A DNA stretch of 64,000 nucleotides from Coix lacryma-jobi var. lacryma-jobi (GCA_009763385.1 CM019831.1:89687845-89751844); one strand, 5' to 3'. Positions 24,208 to 37,618 are shown, counted from the first letter of the stretch. The notes: generated by a model from the letters alone, not told the origin. Made by a program: numbers and translations.

Positions 24208-24891
24208 GAGTGGTATCAAAGTTATATTGACCATACGACGCTAGCCTAGACAGTCACGTTGTTTACAAAACTATTTTTATAAAAGTCTCACCTTATTTTC
24301 CACTTATATAGTCTTTCTTATGCTAAAAATTCAGCATGTTATTTCAAAGAAGGTCCTCCAACCCTAGGATGCCCACCATAATTGTTTGATCTCGTAGGTC
24401 GTTGTATGCTATGTATTTGTGCACATGTTTGATTTGGCTCTTTGTAATGAGTGTCTTTGGGGTTCTTCTCTTTCCCATCTCATCCTTCTTCCCACCTATA
24501 CCAAATAATGGATCCAAGAAAAGGGTGAAGAAAGCAATATGAACAATAAGGCTTATCAAGTTTTCCACATATCGACTTCCCGAGGCAAGAGGAACAAATA
24601 CCAAAAATAGGTTGAGAATAGTTCTCATCCAGGACCTACACGTCAAGCAAAAGCCTAGAAGAACCCTGAAAACCAACATGGAAGCTCAAGTGAAGCTCAT
24701 CCTCAACTCTACCATATAGAAGTAGCCCATCAAGCCCCAAAGACAACAATCTAGTGATATCCACCTGACGTGATGTCACGACAAGAGGACTATATTTGTA
24801 TTGTAAGCAAGGTGGACACATCATCAACAAATGACGAAACAAGTGTTTGGATCGTGTAGATCGAGCCAAGAGACAAGCTCTCGCGCAACAC
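24208..24891 (+). mobile_element. PBS and leader of the interrupted Tekay-like element
   Basis: After the Met-tRNA PBS (24211-24223) come about 670 bp of untranslated leader or decayed gag sequence with no intact frame. The stretch stops where the Athila-like element inserted at 24892, and the same host element resumes at 34118. The bordering bases aacac (24887-24891) and agcac (34118-34122) are the target duplication, with one mismatch. Confidence 0.6.
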
Positions 24892-26279
24892 TGTTGGGTA
24901 TTTTAAACGCACACAGAAAATCCACAAGCGCACGGATACCGATGTAGCTTTCACCCGAGAGTATTCCAGGGTATCGATTTCCACAGGGAACGTGAAGTGT
25001 ACTAGAAGAATTAAGAACGCCCAAGAAAAGAATGGTAATATGGGTAGAGAGAGATATAGAGTTTTCTAAGCGGGTCTAACTAATCAAAGGCTTACTATAC
25101 TTTACTTACTTCGGAGCAGCAGGTCCTTTCCAACTCTCGAGAAAGACTGTGAACAAGGTAGTAGGGGGAAGGCTGCCAAAAGCTCTACGAGAACACCAAC
25201 CCTAACGTGGTGGATTACAAAGACCTGACAGAGCTGTCACCTCTGGGGCTACCACAACTATTCCGGAGGATTGGGTGCAAACTCAGGTAAACCCTAGCCT
25301 AGACACCGTGTCTACACTAACGCTTACTACTCTAATTACGTACGATAACTAGAGCACTCAGTACGAGCGGAGATCCAGTAAATAAAATAAAGTAAGAACT
25401 GAAATTAAATATAATACTTAGAAGTAGTAAATGAAGAACCTGGAGATTACTTGAAGACAAACCAGATGCTACACCAATACAATGTCGAGGAAGATCCGAC
25501 AGATCCGGCTCCTCCTCAGCTCTCTCCTTCTCCTCTCTCTAATCCGATCTCTAATTACAACTAGATGAACTAGACAACTAGAACAAGAACTAGAACTAGA
25601 TCTAATTCTAGATGAACTAGAAGAGATTCATCTAGAGGGACCTCTACTTCTAATTGAAACCCTAGTTTCTGATGTGGAGATGAATAATGAGATGGAGATG
25701 GCTTCTGGGGGCACCTCCTGGCCTGCTTATATAGCCTGAGGTGGAGTAGGGGGCAAGGAATCGCCATGTCATCGATCCTTGTCACGTTTACATCTCTCTG
25801 TTAGATCAAACTGACTTCAGGGACGATGGAGATGCATCCTAGGAGGCGGTGGAAGAAGGTTCCGGAAGGCGGAGGCAAAACGGCCTCCGTGGCCTCCCGA
25901 CCGGTCGATGGGCCCCACCGGTCGGTCTGGCCCAGTGGGCCCCCGTGGCGGGCCGCCTCGTGGTGTCTTCTAGTGTCTTCTAGATCCTTCTTTTGCAGGT
26001 TTTGTTGCGAAATTAATATCTTTTCATCCGGGACTCCGAATATAGCAAATGGTATGTCCGTTTTGATCGTCTCGACGAGTTCTTTGCAATGGTGTGCTCC
26101 AATTCGTCACTTGAGATACTTTTATATGATAAAAACATGGATGTCCTATAAAACAAGTGAGAGCACCAAAACTCATGGAACTTGTTAGTTTCAAACCCTA
26201 CAACTATGCTTTGTGATTCATTTAGTGTCATTTCATGCAATAGTTGATGGGTAATTATGAGCATTAGTGAGCGTCAACA
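24892..26279 (-). repeat. 3' LTR of the Athila-like element
   Basis: This 1388-bp LTR runs TG...CA in both directions. It contains an 'actagaactagatct' low-complexity stretch (25560-25630). It is the 3' LTR because the polypurine tract (gcttgagggaact on the minus strand) abuts it at 26280. Confidence 0.88.
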
Positions 26280-27859
26280 AGTTCCCTCAAGCTTAACCTT
26301 TGTTAGTCCCGAGCAAAGCAAATCTGAACAATGGATCAGGAGTTGCTGCAATATCTTCACTTCCAACGAGTACACATGTATTTAAATAAAAGTTCTCATA
26401 AAGATATTTATCACGAGGCTTAGTACTTTACCTTGAATCTTGAGTAATTGAAAGATAGAACGATCAAATCAAGCACTATGTCTCTAGTTCTTTCACTTCA
26501 CCTTTATCCCGGAGTTTTATGAATTTTCAGAAAAGATTAAAAACATATGTTGCCAAATTAAACAATGGATCCAAAGAGAAAGTCAACCACACCTTGAATC
26601 GAGAAGTGCATGTGTATGGAAAATAGAGTCGGGTGCTCTTTTGAATATATATCACTCTCTTCTGTCTATCAGAGACACGTGGCTATCAGGCTAATTCTAC
26701 TATCGGACACATGCCCATTTTTTTAATATTTTTTTCTTTTTTTGAGGTTCCGGACACTTGTCCCTTTTTATTTCCTTGGGATCTATCTTTTTGAGGTTTC
26801 GGACACTTGTCCCTTTTTATTTCCTCAGATTTTTTTTTAAATAGCCATGTGCTTCCAACAAACTTTTGAGAGGATAGCAACAGATAATCATGAGCATCTA
26901 TACGGAAGATGGATGAAATGTGTAAGTGATCTCAATTCAATAGCATGATAACTTCTCATAGGGTCAACAAAGCTTAATTTAACTCAATGCAATTATTAGT
27001 CATATTGAGAAATCTCTGGAACTCTAGTGTTGTTTAGAACAAGATAATAGTAGCTCAGATCATCGCATGTCATATCTGTCAAGTACCTAGACTCTGGATG
27101 AAGCATTTGATACCCATGTATTTAATTTCATTTTTAAGCATCATTATTAATTAGGAGAACTCATGCTTTGAAGGTTAGGTACTTGAAAGAAATTAAATAG
27201 AGCAACTATTCATCATTTCCATGTAATAGATTAGAGAGAGAGTTCTTCTTTTATTATTAACTTCTTAAAACAAACTAAGCAAACTTAACACACTATTTAT
27301 TTAACCTAACACACACTTATTATAAATAACTAAGATAGTGAATAAGACATACCTGGATTACGAAGATAACAGGGGTGCGTCTCCCCCAAGCCGGTTCCCT
27401 TAATAACGTTGAGCCTTCATGTGCCCATATTTTTTTTCTTTTTTAATTAATGGTGAGCCTTCATGTGCCCACATTTTTTTTCATTTTATTTTATTTATGT
27501 ATACAAAGAAAACTTAAGAGGATAAGGATACTTACCTGGATACACGGAGGTGCTTTCCCCCAAGCTGAATGTTATCATAGTCGTTCAATCTTGCCATGTA
27601 GCAGACTGCGCGGTGGAAATGTGTTTCCTCTGTCGGAGCTTTGATTGATGTTGATGGTTGTGGAAATAGTGCTCCAATAGTGGATAGAACATCCACTTGC
27701 TCGTCAGCTTTTCTTGGTCTTTTAATCCTGTGAAACTCAAATAAACAACAAGACTTGTGGAACAGATTAAGCGTTAGTGGTTGGCCACTTAAGCCTTAGT
27801 TGTCCAGAGTTTCAGTAAGATCTCTTTCTTAATATTTTTGTATTTTTATTTTTATGATG

Positions 27860-29494
27860 TGTTTACACCAGATTTTGGACTAAGAAGATTATCATCTTGC
27901 GGGCACAAACGGCTGATTTTGGTTGATAAAGGAATCGGCCAGAAAAATAAAAATGGGTGTTTTGGACCTGGACGCAACCAAAGTTCGTGTGGGCCAGATG
28001 TGACAAGCTTCGAGGACATGTGGGGTTCGGTCGAAGAGTTTGAGTTCGGGTCGTCTTTTGTTTTGTTCTCATGTAACCTAGTCGCGTTAGGACAGGAGTC
28101 CAACCGGGTTATAAATGGCTAGAAACCCGAATTTTGTAAAAAAGATCCAATCAATCAATCAACACATAGGCCACCGGCCAAAACCCTAGGAGTAGGAGTA
28201 ACGTAGATCTCGGCGGAACCTTCAATCATGCAGGGCTGCATCGGCTTCGACCGACCTCCGGTTTGCTTGTAAGTTTCACCAATGGTTCATGTCATTGTAC
28301 AATAAGGCTGTATTTGGCATTGACCAAACTCTTGTTAAGCTATGACATGACTAGTTATCGGTCTAAGATCGCCTTCTGTAAGACTGCCTTGACTTTGATC
28401 AATCTCTTGCTTTAGTCGATCTTGACTAGTTATCTGCTCTATTGGTTTTGGCAAACCAATGGATTCATCAAGTTATCGATGTTGTTTATATTTTAACGTT
28501 CTTTTCATGTCTTAAACAATATCTTGCCCAATCAAGATTGACAAAGTAGCTTAAGCTTAAAAGTTGTTTAGATTCGGCTATCCTAAGGTTTTGCACGCTC
28601 ATGATGAAGGAAATAGCCGATTCAAGCCTCTCATCGACTATTTTGTCAATCTTGATTGTTACATGTTGTGCGTTCGAGATATCCGATAAAATTACAATTT
28701 TTGATCTAAGAACAGGTAGATTTTGATCTAGCATGTCTATTATGGCTGTATTTTCGAACCCCACTGATATATATGGTCGATTAGATTTATTTGATCTCAA
28801 ATCGAATCACGGTTCTAACGGATAGATCTTGTTCGTGCTTCATGGACCCTGTATCGGTTAAAATAGCCGATCCAGTTATGCTTTCTTCATAATGCGTGCT
28901 TCTAGGCTACTTGGAATCAATGTATCTGCTAGTTGCATTGGACGTGATCTAGCTTGGTCATCATTATGGCTGTATGGAGACACCCCATTGTTGATGATTA
29001 AGATATTTTATCGATCTACTTGTTATTATGGCTGTATGGAAACACCCCACTGTTAACAGATAGAACTACCTGTGCAATTAGTCGATACGTTGATTTCACG
29101 CCGTTTGGACGTACACATAGATCTTTATTCTGCTAATATGTTTAAGCTTATCGGTTGTTCACCTGTCCCGAATGATTCTTTACATATTTTATAGTCGTTC
29201 TGCTTTATATCTTTATCCATGTTCTATGCAATCTTTTGGGAGTTCACTTTGTAGTCAATATCCTATTAGCAATGGCTATATCAGGCACCAAACCGGCAGG
29301 TTCCACAATTTGATAAGTTTTCTTTTCCTTGTCAATTGTAGGTCAAATTGACTGGCACGTCCGAGATCGATCTCACCAAGATTTGGCACCGCCACCTGTT
29401 GAAGGTTTAGGAGGTCAGGACCCTGCTCTGTACGCCCTCCGAGGACCGCGCATTCGAGTGTGTTGGCGCTATCGACCGGATTTTTGTGTCAACA
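27860..29494 (+). mobile_element. Solo LTR (Tat/RIRE2-like) nested in the Athila-like element
   Basis: Comparison with the second element copy (around 61755) shows foreign DNA here, starting TGTTTACACC and ending TGTGTCAACA. It is flanked on both sides by the perfect 5-bp repeat TGATG (27855-27859 and 29495-29499). At 1635 bp with TG...CA ends, a TATA-like ttataaatg at 28109 and no internal domain, it fits a solo LTR left by LTR-LTR recombination. The family name is inferred from the terminal sequence style. Confidence 0.85.
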
Positions 29495-31543
29495 TGATGC
29501 AATGACAGTCTAACAAAATGAATGCATTTTTATTTTTATGCCACCACGGTGAATATCCCTACGAGTTTTTACACATCATAGAATTATTCACATGAGGCTT
29601 TTAAGTTTTATGATGCAGTGTAATATTTTTATTTTCTCTTTTTTTATGCAATGCTAATGCAGAAAAGTAAATATGCTATGGAGAAATGATTATGCAAATG
29701 ATAGAAAGTAAACATGCAAAAATAGAAATTAATGCAGAAAAGATAAATATGGATAACTACTGATTTTACCTTTCAGGGAGGGTTTAATGTTTGAAGTCCT
29801 CTGAACAGGACTTCTCACCATGTTCATTCCTGAGGTGCATCATTTGATCTAGATATGTAGACCTTGATAACTACACCTCTTGATATGGTGTCACCCATGT
29901 TCTTCGTTGGCCCAGCAATTTGAAGTGAAACATTAGCTGTGGAAGCTGGTAGCATCTTGCTTAGTGCGTGGATTCTTGTAGATTCAGCACCTTCACTCTG
30001 TAGAATTTGGGAATTGACAAATTCCTCCATGTTTTGCTTTAGAGTATGTCCTGCTCATAAAGACAAGGTAGAAATCAAGTGTATGGGCTCTGTTGGTGGA
30101 AAAACACCAACAAAACCAAAAGTTTTGTTCATTCCTTTCTAACCTTAGGCACATCGAACAAAATAAACTTGTTGTTTATGTGTTCTATTTAACATGAGTG
30201 ATAGGATCAAAAGATGAGCATGGAATTAGCATCTTAAAATATTTAACAAATCAGTTTGCTTAACCCAAGAAAGGATAATCTATGCATAAAGTGTCTTTTC
30301 ATGATTGCAATATATCATCTTCCAAAGGTTAGACGCATAACATTTTAGCTCATTGGTTAAGATAGTGAGATTCAAGAGAGTAAAGCTAGGAACAAAGAAT
30401 AAAGAACTGAACATGTTGAGTTCATGAGGTTGGATCAAGTGAGGTGCAACTTAAACATGTTTGGTTCTTTATTTATGCATACCAGAATCAAAGAGAAGCT
30501 TTTAAAGTGATGGTCACTTACCTTGAAATGTTGCTTTATTATTGAAGAGTGATTGTGTCGAACCACCTTGTGGAAGCTTCTCTTGTTTAGCTGGTTGTTG
30601 TCCATGAATAGCTTGTCTTTTCTTGCCTATCTCACAGTGGGCCAGCTGAGTCTTGTTCTCAACAGGTCCAGACGATGGAGACTTTGGCTTCTAGTGGCCC
30701 AGCTCAGACTTGTTCACCTACTTTCATGGAGTGAGTGCTTTGATTGTAGGTATTGTTTTGTGGCACTCATCTTCTGTCTTGTTCTATAGACCTCTTTTCT
30801 CCATGATCAGTGAGTTGTGTCTCCCTTGCGCGAGTTGTTGAAGTTCATGTGTCTTTTCATCTCCAGTGTGAGTTCATCCTAGGACTTTCCCAAATTGATA
30901 TTGAAAGTTTTCCTGCAGGGGTTAGTCCAACAAAATATCCAACATCCACTATAGCATACTATCAGCTCAAAAACCAACCTAGACACCATGTCTAATTTGA
31001 TTTAAGAGGGCATTTTAACCTAAGCATGCTTAAATTAAAAGACCTTTTAAAGAAAGATCATCAGTCCTAAACTAGGCACCATGCTTCATTTAAGAGATGT
31101 ATGAAAGTACTTCAAACCTAAACATATACTATAGCAAATGTGGGTAGCATTAAAGCATTAAAGGGATTTACTCAAATGGTGATGAGAGAGCATGATTAGT
31201 GTAAAGCACATGAGCATGTCTTAAAGGTAGGTGCAACCAACATAGCAACATGGTAAGAGATGTTCTTACAAAGTGTATCTCCTAAGCTTAGATTTTCAAA
31301 AATCAAGATTAGATGAATGTAATTCAATGTTGCATGATAACTAGTTGGACATACCTTGTGTTTGTCATTCCTTCGAACTCGATCTTTGCTCCAGACCTAG
31401 AAAGGTTAGTGACAAGAACACCCGAAGGAATATTTTAACAATTATATCTCTATGCTCATTACACAAGGGCAGTGCATTAGGAAGGTGAACACTAATCTGA
31501 AAAGTGCTTGTTTTAGGACACTGAGCTTGTCTTTGGGAAACCT

Positions 31544-32626
31544 TTAAGATCTGATTTGGTGAAGTGGTTTCCCCTCCAACATCAACTTAAGAGCACTACG
31601 AGATCTACAAAATTTGTGATAAACATACGCATCTACAACCACCCTTTTGAAGTTTTTATAAACAAAAAGCGTGAGGGGGTTGAAAATCTCGAGTGTGGCA
31701 ATGTTAGACAGACCACTTGAATCAGGAGATGTCTCATAGGAGCATGGATTTAAAAAGGTGTTTATGAAGTAGCTTCCATGCTCTTTGATATCATCATCCT
31801 CGAATTCAGAGAAGAACACTGAAGGATGGGGTTCATAATTTTCTAAAGTTTGGGGTGTTTTCTCTAGAGAAGGTTTTGTGACAACCAAATTATTAGAAGG
31901 ATATGAAGGAATTTCAAATTTGGTTGGGTGTTCCTCCTCGTGTTGGTCGGGGTTAGGCTCGACTTCTTCTTCTGGGAATTCGTCAAAAGTGCTAGTGTAA
32001 GGAGTGCTTTCAAGGATTTTCTCTAGGATGTCTCTTCCTTCACTAACAAGTTTATATGAGAATGATCCTCCAGAAGCTAAATCGAGATGTAGAGCAGCTT
32101 CCTTGTTAAGACCATGATAGAAGTGAAAGTGTAGCACATGGTTTGGCAAGGAAAGGTTTGGGCCAGAATTGGTAAGGTGTTTGAACCTAGCCCAAGCTGC
32201 TCCTAGTGTCTCCTTCTCTTTTTGTTTAAATGTGAGAACTTTGATTCTAAGATCAATGATTCATAAAAGAGGGAAGAAAGTAAGACAAAAGTTGTCCCGA
32301 AGTTCATCCCAATTTCCATTTAAGCCTCTTACGGAATGATCATACCATATTCTCGCTCTTCCCAAAAGGGAGAACGGGAATAATTTCCATTTAATGGTCT
32401 CTTGTGTCATGCTAGCAATAGTCCGATAAGAACACAACTCCTCAAATTCCCTAAGATAAGTGTATGGATCTTCGTCTTCTGACCCAGAGAAGGATTTTTC
32501 CCGAACCATGGCTATAAGAGCAGGGCAAAGCTCATAGCCATCTGTATGAATGGGGTGTGATGATGGTGGAGGCTCCAACAAGTCACCCTTTGGAGCAAAT
32601 AATTTAAAGATAGGAGTAAAATTCAT
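31544..32626 (-). pseudogene. Broken gag of the Athila-like element
   Basis: The minus-strand frame opens at ATG 32624-32626 (MNFTPIF...). It shows the plant retrotransposon gag (capsid-like) pattern: EDPYTYLREFEELC, WKLFPFSLLGRARIWY, then GNWDELRDNF. An in-frame TGA (32261-32263) interrupts it directly before IIDLRI. The same frame then continues with a gag C-terminal part (FYHGLNKEAALHLDLASGGSF) and an acidic, proline-rich tail ending at 31544. The TGA is one transition from CGA, so CpG decay is the simple explanation. The frame lies about 110 bp inside the PBS, the normal gag position. No downstream pol follows. Confidence 0.85.
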
Positions 32627-32730
32627 GTGGTAAGAAGTGTGGTGGTCAGGTAAAGGTGGTGGTAAAACAAAAAGGTGGTAAAAGAAAAGAAACACAGATG
32701 AACTTGGTTCGATTCTAGAACAACTACCGT

Positions 32731-32748
32731 TCCCCGACAACGACGCTA
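32731..32748 (-). promoter_or_regulatory. tRNA-Asp-type primer-binding site (degenerate)
   Basis: Read on the minus strand, tagcgtcgttgtcgggga lies 7 nt inside the 5' LTR. It resembles the plant tRNA-Asp complement tggcgccgttgccgggga with a few C-to-T and G-to-A changes. It fixes element orientation and the identity of the 5' LTR. Confidence 0.75.
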
Positions 32749-32755
32749 GAAAGCT

Positions 32756-34117
32756 TGTTGGGTATTTTAAACGCACACAGAAAAATCCGCAAGCGCACGG
32801 ATACCGATGTAGCTTTCACCCGAGAGTATTTTAGGGTATCGATTTCCACAGGGAATGTGAAGTGTACTAGAATAATTAAGAACGTCCAAGAAAAGAATGG
32901 TAATATGGGTAGAGAGAGATATAGAGTTTTCTAAGCGGGTCTATCTAATCAAAGGCTTACTATACTTTACTTACTTTAGAGCAGCAGGTCATTTCCAACT
33001 CTCGAGAAAGACTGGGAAGAAGGTAGTTGGGGGAAGGCTGCGAAAAGCTCTACGAGAACACCAACCCTAACGTGGTGGATTACAAAGACCTGACAGAGCT
33101 GTCACCTCTGGGGCTACCACAACTATTCTGGAGGATTGGATGCAAACTCATGTAAACCCTAGCCTAGACACCGTGTCTACACTAACGCTTACTACTCTAA
33201 TTACGTACGATAACTAGAGCACTCAATACGAGCGGAGATCCAGTAAATAAAATAAAGTAAGAACTAAAATTAAATATAATACTTAGAACTGTAAATGAAG
33301 AACCTGGAGATTACTTGAAGACAAACCAGATGCTATACCAATACAATGTCGAGGAAGATCCGACAGATCTGGCTCCTCCTCGGCTCTCTCCTTCTCCTCT
33401 CTCTAATCCGGTCTCTAATTACAACTAGATGAACTAGACAACTAGAACAAGAACTAGAACTAGATCTAATTCTAGATGAACTAGAAGAGATTCATCTAGA
33501 GGGACCTCTACTTCTAACTGAAACCCTAGTTTCTGATGTGGAGATAAATAATGAAGATGGAGATGGCTTCTGGGGGCACCTCCTGGCCTGCTTATATAGC
33601 CCAAGATGGAGTAGGGGGCAAGCAATCGCCATGTCATCGATCTGCGTCATGTTTACAACTCTCCGTTGGATCAAACCGACTTCAGGGACGGTGGAGATGC
33701 ATCCTAGGAGGCGGTGGAAGAAGGTTTCGGAAGGCGGAGGCAAAATGGCCTCCGTGGCCGACCCGCCGGTCGGTCTGGCCCAGTGGGCCCCCGTGGTGGG
33801 CCGCCTCGTGGTGTCTTCTAGATCCTTCTTTTGTAGGTTTCGTTGTGAAATTAATATCTTTTCATCTGGGACTCCGAATATAGCAAATGGTATGTTCGTT
33901 TTGATCGTCTCGATGAGCTCTTCGTAATGGTGTGCTCCAATTCATCACTTGAGATACTTTTATACGATAAAAATATGGATGTCCTACAAAACAAGTGAGA
34001 CCACCAAAACTCGTGGAACTTGTTAGTTTGAAACCCTACAACTATGCTTTGTGATTCATTTAGTGTCATTTCATGCAATAGTTGATGGGTAATTATGAGC
34101 ATTAGTGAGCGTCAACA
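32756..34117 (-). repeat. 5' LTR of the Athila-like element
   Basis: This 1362-bp partner of 24892-26279 differs by scattered substitutions and small indels. It ends at 34117, and the host Tekay-like element resumes directly after it. Confidence 0.88.
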
Positions 34118-34967
34118 AGCACCCCGAAAACAAAAATGCAGATGAAGTGATAAATATGAGAAATTCCATGTTTCCAAAGTTCTTTGGTATGTCAAGAGCT
34201 CACCAACAACCTTTCTTTCTAGCCTCAAATCTCGGGATGAGATTCTTTTTAAGGGGTTCTTAAGGGGTAGGTTTGTAACACCCTAGTTTTTAATTAATTA
34301 AAATTAATTAGAATTTAATTAAGAAATGATAAAATCTTAGATGGAGAAAAACATTACTAATTGTTTGGTTCATTTATGTTGTTGCATATTTTTATTGGGT
34401 GAAAAAGAATTTATTAAAGTCAAATTAGGCGAATCAATTTTACTCTATTTAGAAAAATAAATAAAAGGGTTTACAAAAATTGTATCAAAATAAACTCAAA
34501 TTTTATTTCTAAAATCTAGGAAAATATTTCTAACATTTTATAAAATTTATTTGATTTTAAAATGATTTGAACTTTAATTGAAAAAGGGTTTGCAAAAGAA
34601 AAGAAAAAGAAAAAGAAAATGGCAAACTCCCTCTTTTTCTCTCCTTTCCCAAGTGTGGCCTGCTCCGGCGGCCCAGCCGCATCCCCCTCCCTCTCCCCGC
34701 ATTGCGCCGCACCAGCCCAGCTTCCCCTTCTTCCCCTTTCAGCCTTGTCGACCCCACCACAACCCCGCATCGGCCCGCCCCAATCCTCCTTATACCTCAC
34801 CCTGAGCCGAACTCATTCCGGCCCGCTTCCTCTCCACCTCTCCCTCAACTAGCCTCTCCCCTCCCTCAACCCGAGCCAGCCCACCAGCGCCTTCTCCCTC
34901 TCGCTTCTACTGATAGCAAGGGTTCACTTGGTGGTGCCTTCTCCCCCGGCTCCTGCCTCCTCACTTG
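34118..34967 (+). mobile_element. PPT and 5' part of the 3' LTR of the Tekay-like element
   Basis: The sequence tctcgggatgagattc is followed by the purine-rich tract ttaaggggttcttaagggg (34250-34268), then TGTAACACCCTAG (LTR start at 34274). This is the usual 3' junction of Tekay/Del-type Gypsy elements. The LTR continues AT-rich, then C- and P-codon-rich (34640-34960), and breaks off where a different LTR-like sequence starts near 34968. The proline-rich open frames at 34578-34968 are LTR sequence, not genes. Confidence 0.7.
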
Positions 34968-35640
34968 AAGGGATATGAGGATACTACGCTAGCCAGAAAA
35001 TAATTTTTTTTGACCTCATAAATCAGTAACTACTGCTAGTTACAGATCACGAGATTGCCACTAGACGCATAGATGCAGCAGAAGCCGTTTCGATATAGAT
35101 GTGCGTGTAGTAGCGGTGTCGTGTAGTAGCTCATGTCTGTCCTTCATGTCCTTCACGTGCGGTTCATCCTTGTGCTCCAGATGCAGCACCTCCGAGGTAT
35201 CCACACGTACAGGGAGGAAGCGTCATGCATCGGGCTGCTAGGTCCACGAGGAGCAATAGGTGCAGGTGTGGGATGGATGGCGGCTCACAAAAGTGGTGTG
35301 AGTTTCCCTAGATCTTGGGCCCACCCCTCATTATATAAGGGTTCCTAATGAGCTCGCGAGTTGGAGGCCCATTATTAACCCTAAGCCTTGCCTAATTCGG
35401 ACCCAAGCCGAACTAGCCTTCTAGCCCCTTAAGCGTGCGACCCTATGGGTTCACGCACACATAGACATGACCCGAATACTCTTACTCGGCCAATATTTGA
35501 CAGCGGTCTCTAGCAAGGTGTGTCAAACCCTATGCATACACAAAGATCATATAAGACGAAACACCACGTAACCATTGGTATGAACATTGGACGAAGGAGC
35601 CAATAAAGTTCTCAACCATCAAATTAAGATAGGAGGCAAA
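34968..35640 (+). mobile_element. Fragment of another LTR (probably Copia)
   Basis: The stretch starting gggatatgaggatactacg and containing gcagcagaagccgtttcgatatagatg, cttgggcccacccctcattatataagg and ggcccattattaaccctaa has the layout of a Copia LTR with a TATA region (attatataagg, 35330). Ends and duplications were not found. Confidence 0.5.
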
Positions 35641-37618
35641 CTATTATTGTCAGGGACTATAGCTGAGTAACATAATATGCAACGTAAGATGGTTGGACTA
35701 GCCTAATGATTTTGCCTAACCATCTTTACATGAACTTTGATAGGATACTGATAAATTTGAATTTATTTCAACCATCTTTTATTGGTCTTAGTGTTTACTA
35801 TAAATTGGTTTGTTTTTAATTTTTTTAACTTATCTCTAGAGTAATAGATAAAGGAAATCTTGATTGAAAGTGAGCTTTTTCCATTTTTTGTGCGTCTTTC
35901 CTTAATTTTAGTAGATTATATTATGCTACTATTAGATAAGAAATGTAATGCATATTTAAAATTTTCTTACGCTTGAAGATTAAGAAATCATAGTCTAGTT
36001 TAATCTAATATTATTTAATTCCACTCATTTGGTTACACTGATTACATATTAACCATGAGCTACATAATTACAAATTTGTCTCTTATTCATTTTTTTATTT
36101 TGTTCTCCTCACTACTAGTTTACTACATTAATGTTAAAAACTAAAAAAAAATATTTATATTAAACTATGTATCCACCTACTATATGTTAGTTGAATGTTA
36201 CACCCAAAGAGTAATCAATGGGCACTTTTGATAATACGACACCAAGATTTTACCTAACAAAATTGTTTGTACTATCATGTTTTTTGGCTAAAACAATGAT
36301 GAATTTAAGTTGTGAACAAAAGTATAGAAATTTTGTACAATCGTACTTTGAGTGGAAATTTTCCTACAGCCTACATTGTATCAACTGTGGATTAATATAT
36401 TCAACACAATATTTTTCATAAACATGTGATGAGCCTTATATGATTTGTATTTATTGTATAATAAAGGGAAAATTCTAAAAAAGCATAGAACCTATCAAGG
36501 AAGAAAACCATATACTACTAGACAAATCAACTTCATCAACATTCTATAGAGTCTAAGAAAATAACTTCGGGAAACCAGTTCATTTGTATTCTACACATAA
36601 AGAAGACAACAAACCATGTGGCTGCATATGTGGCTGCATATGTACTAGTGATGGTCAATTATTATGTATCATAAATGCAATGTAAGTTATTTTAAAGAGT
36701 AAGATATGCTGAATTTATTCATAGGATATTAAATGTTAGAGATATACTTGCATGCATCTCGAAGTCAACGACATATTTTCAGTTGGACCCTTATATTATT
36801 GCAAATGCAAATTTATTGGTTATAAAAATTAACATTTAATCAGACCAACAACATTTCCATTTTGTTCAAGTATTCTTGAATCCTAATAAGGTAATGTAGT
36901 TATATAAAATCAAAACCCATAAAAATTTCTAATATAATCTTATCATATCATTGGATTGTTACTTTAAAATATTTTGAAAATAGTTGTTGCTTCATAAATT
37001 TAATATTGGAAAACTAAAATAATAACTAATCAAAGTACAATTGTAAAATGGAACAAAACTAGATGCTAATTTTGGCTTGAACTAAAAAACTACTATATAA
37101 AATGAACGAATTGTTAATATGTTATCTTTTATATACTATATAGACATGAATTTCTATATTGCAAATTTGGACCCTATATACTAAACTTTAGAATTTATAT
37201 TTTGCAAGTTGATACAAGATATATATGTGAAGATAAAAAGACTAGCTATCTTCGAATATTTTTAAATACTATATTATACAAGGGTGGTGTTGTGAAAAAT
37301 GGCTATGCTAACTGAACTTCATTTAATAGTAGGGTCACTCCATGTGTTATAAATACTGAGGTTAGCATTCAACTAGGTCTGCCTATTGTGATTTTCACGG
37401 TTATCATCTGTCAAGGTTAGGAGAAACCTTGCATCCCTACATTTTATTTGTTTCCATTTTTTCAATATTAGAATCATGATTCCCGCTTTGACACAAGATA
37501 TGCAATTTTTCCTAGTGACAACTAATTTGAGCATCTTAACATATATTTTAAACAAACTACTTATTCTATTTGTGTTTACCCAACAGAGAGCGTACTAGGA
37601 TTTCAACATTAATCTCTT
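35641..37618. other. AT-rich intergenic DNA upstream of Aux/IAA gene 2
   Basis: No domain-bearing frame is present. I looked for upstream exons encoding an LxLxL or GWPPV motif on the + strand and saw none. A TATA-like TATAAATA lies at 37348-37355, 264 bp before the gene 2 start codon, and a possible 3' splice site (cccaacag) ends at 37586, so a 5' UTR intron is conceivable. Confidence 0.4.
37348..37355 (+). promoter_or_regulatory. Possible TATA box of Aux/IAA gene 2
   Basis: TATAAATA sits in ATGTGTTATAAATACTGAGG, about 260 bp before the ATG. Position and strand are suitable for a leader containing a small intron. It is one of several TATA-like words in AT-rich DNA. Confidence 0.25.

Larger units (their letters stand above)
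24892..34117 (-). mobile_element. Non-autonomous Athila-like Gypsy retrotransposon, 9.2 kb, nested
   Basis: The two LTRs (24892-26279 and 32756-34117) share TGTTGGGTAT...AGCGTCAACA ends on the + strand and are very similar. A degenerate tRNA-Asp-type primer-binding site (32731-32748) lies beside the right LTR, and a purine-rich tract (complement of 26280-26295) beside the left one, so the element is on the minus strand. Its only coding remnant is a broken gag (31544-32626). No protease, RT or integrase frame survives. A solo LTR of another family sits at 27860-29494. A second copy begins at 58819 and carries a protease remnant that suggests the Athila lineage. Confidence 0.9.

Noticed and set aside
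25570..25785. Short frames in the LTRs rich in Leu/Val
   Set aside because: They come from the ctagaactaga low-complexity stretch and recur in each LTR copy (for example 33434-33637).
34578..34968. Proline-rich open frames in several phases
   Set aside because: They fall inside the 3' LTR of the Tekay-like element, after its TGTAACACCC start, and are compositional.
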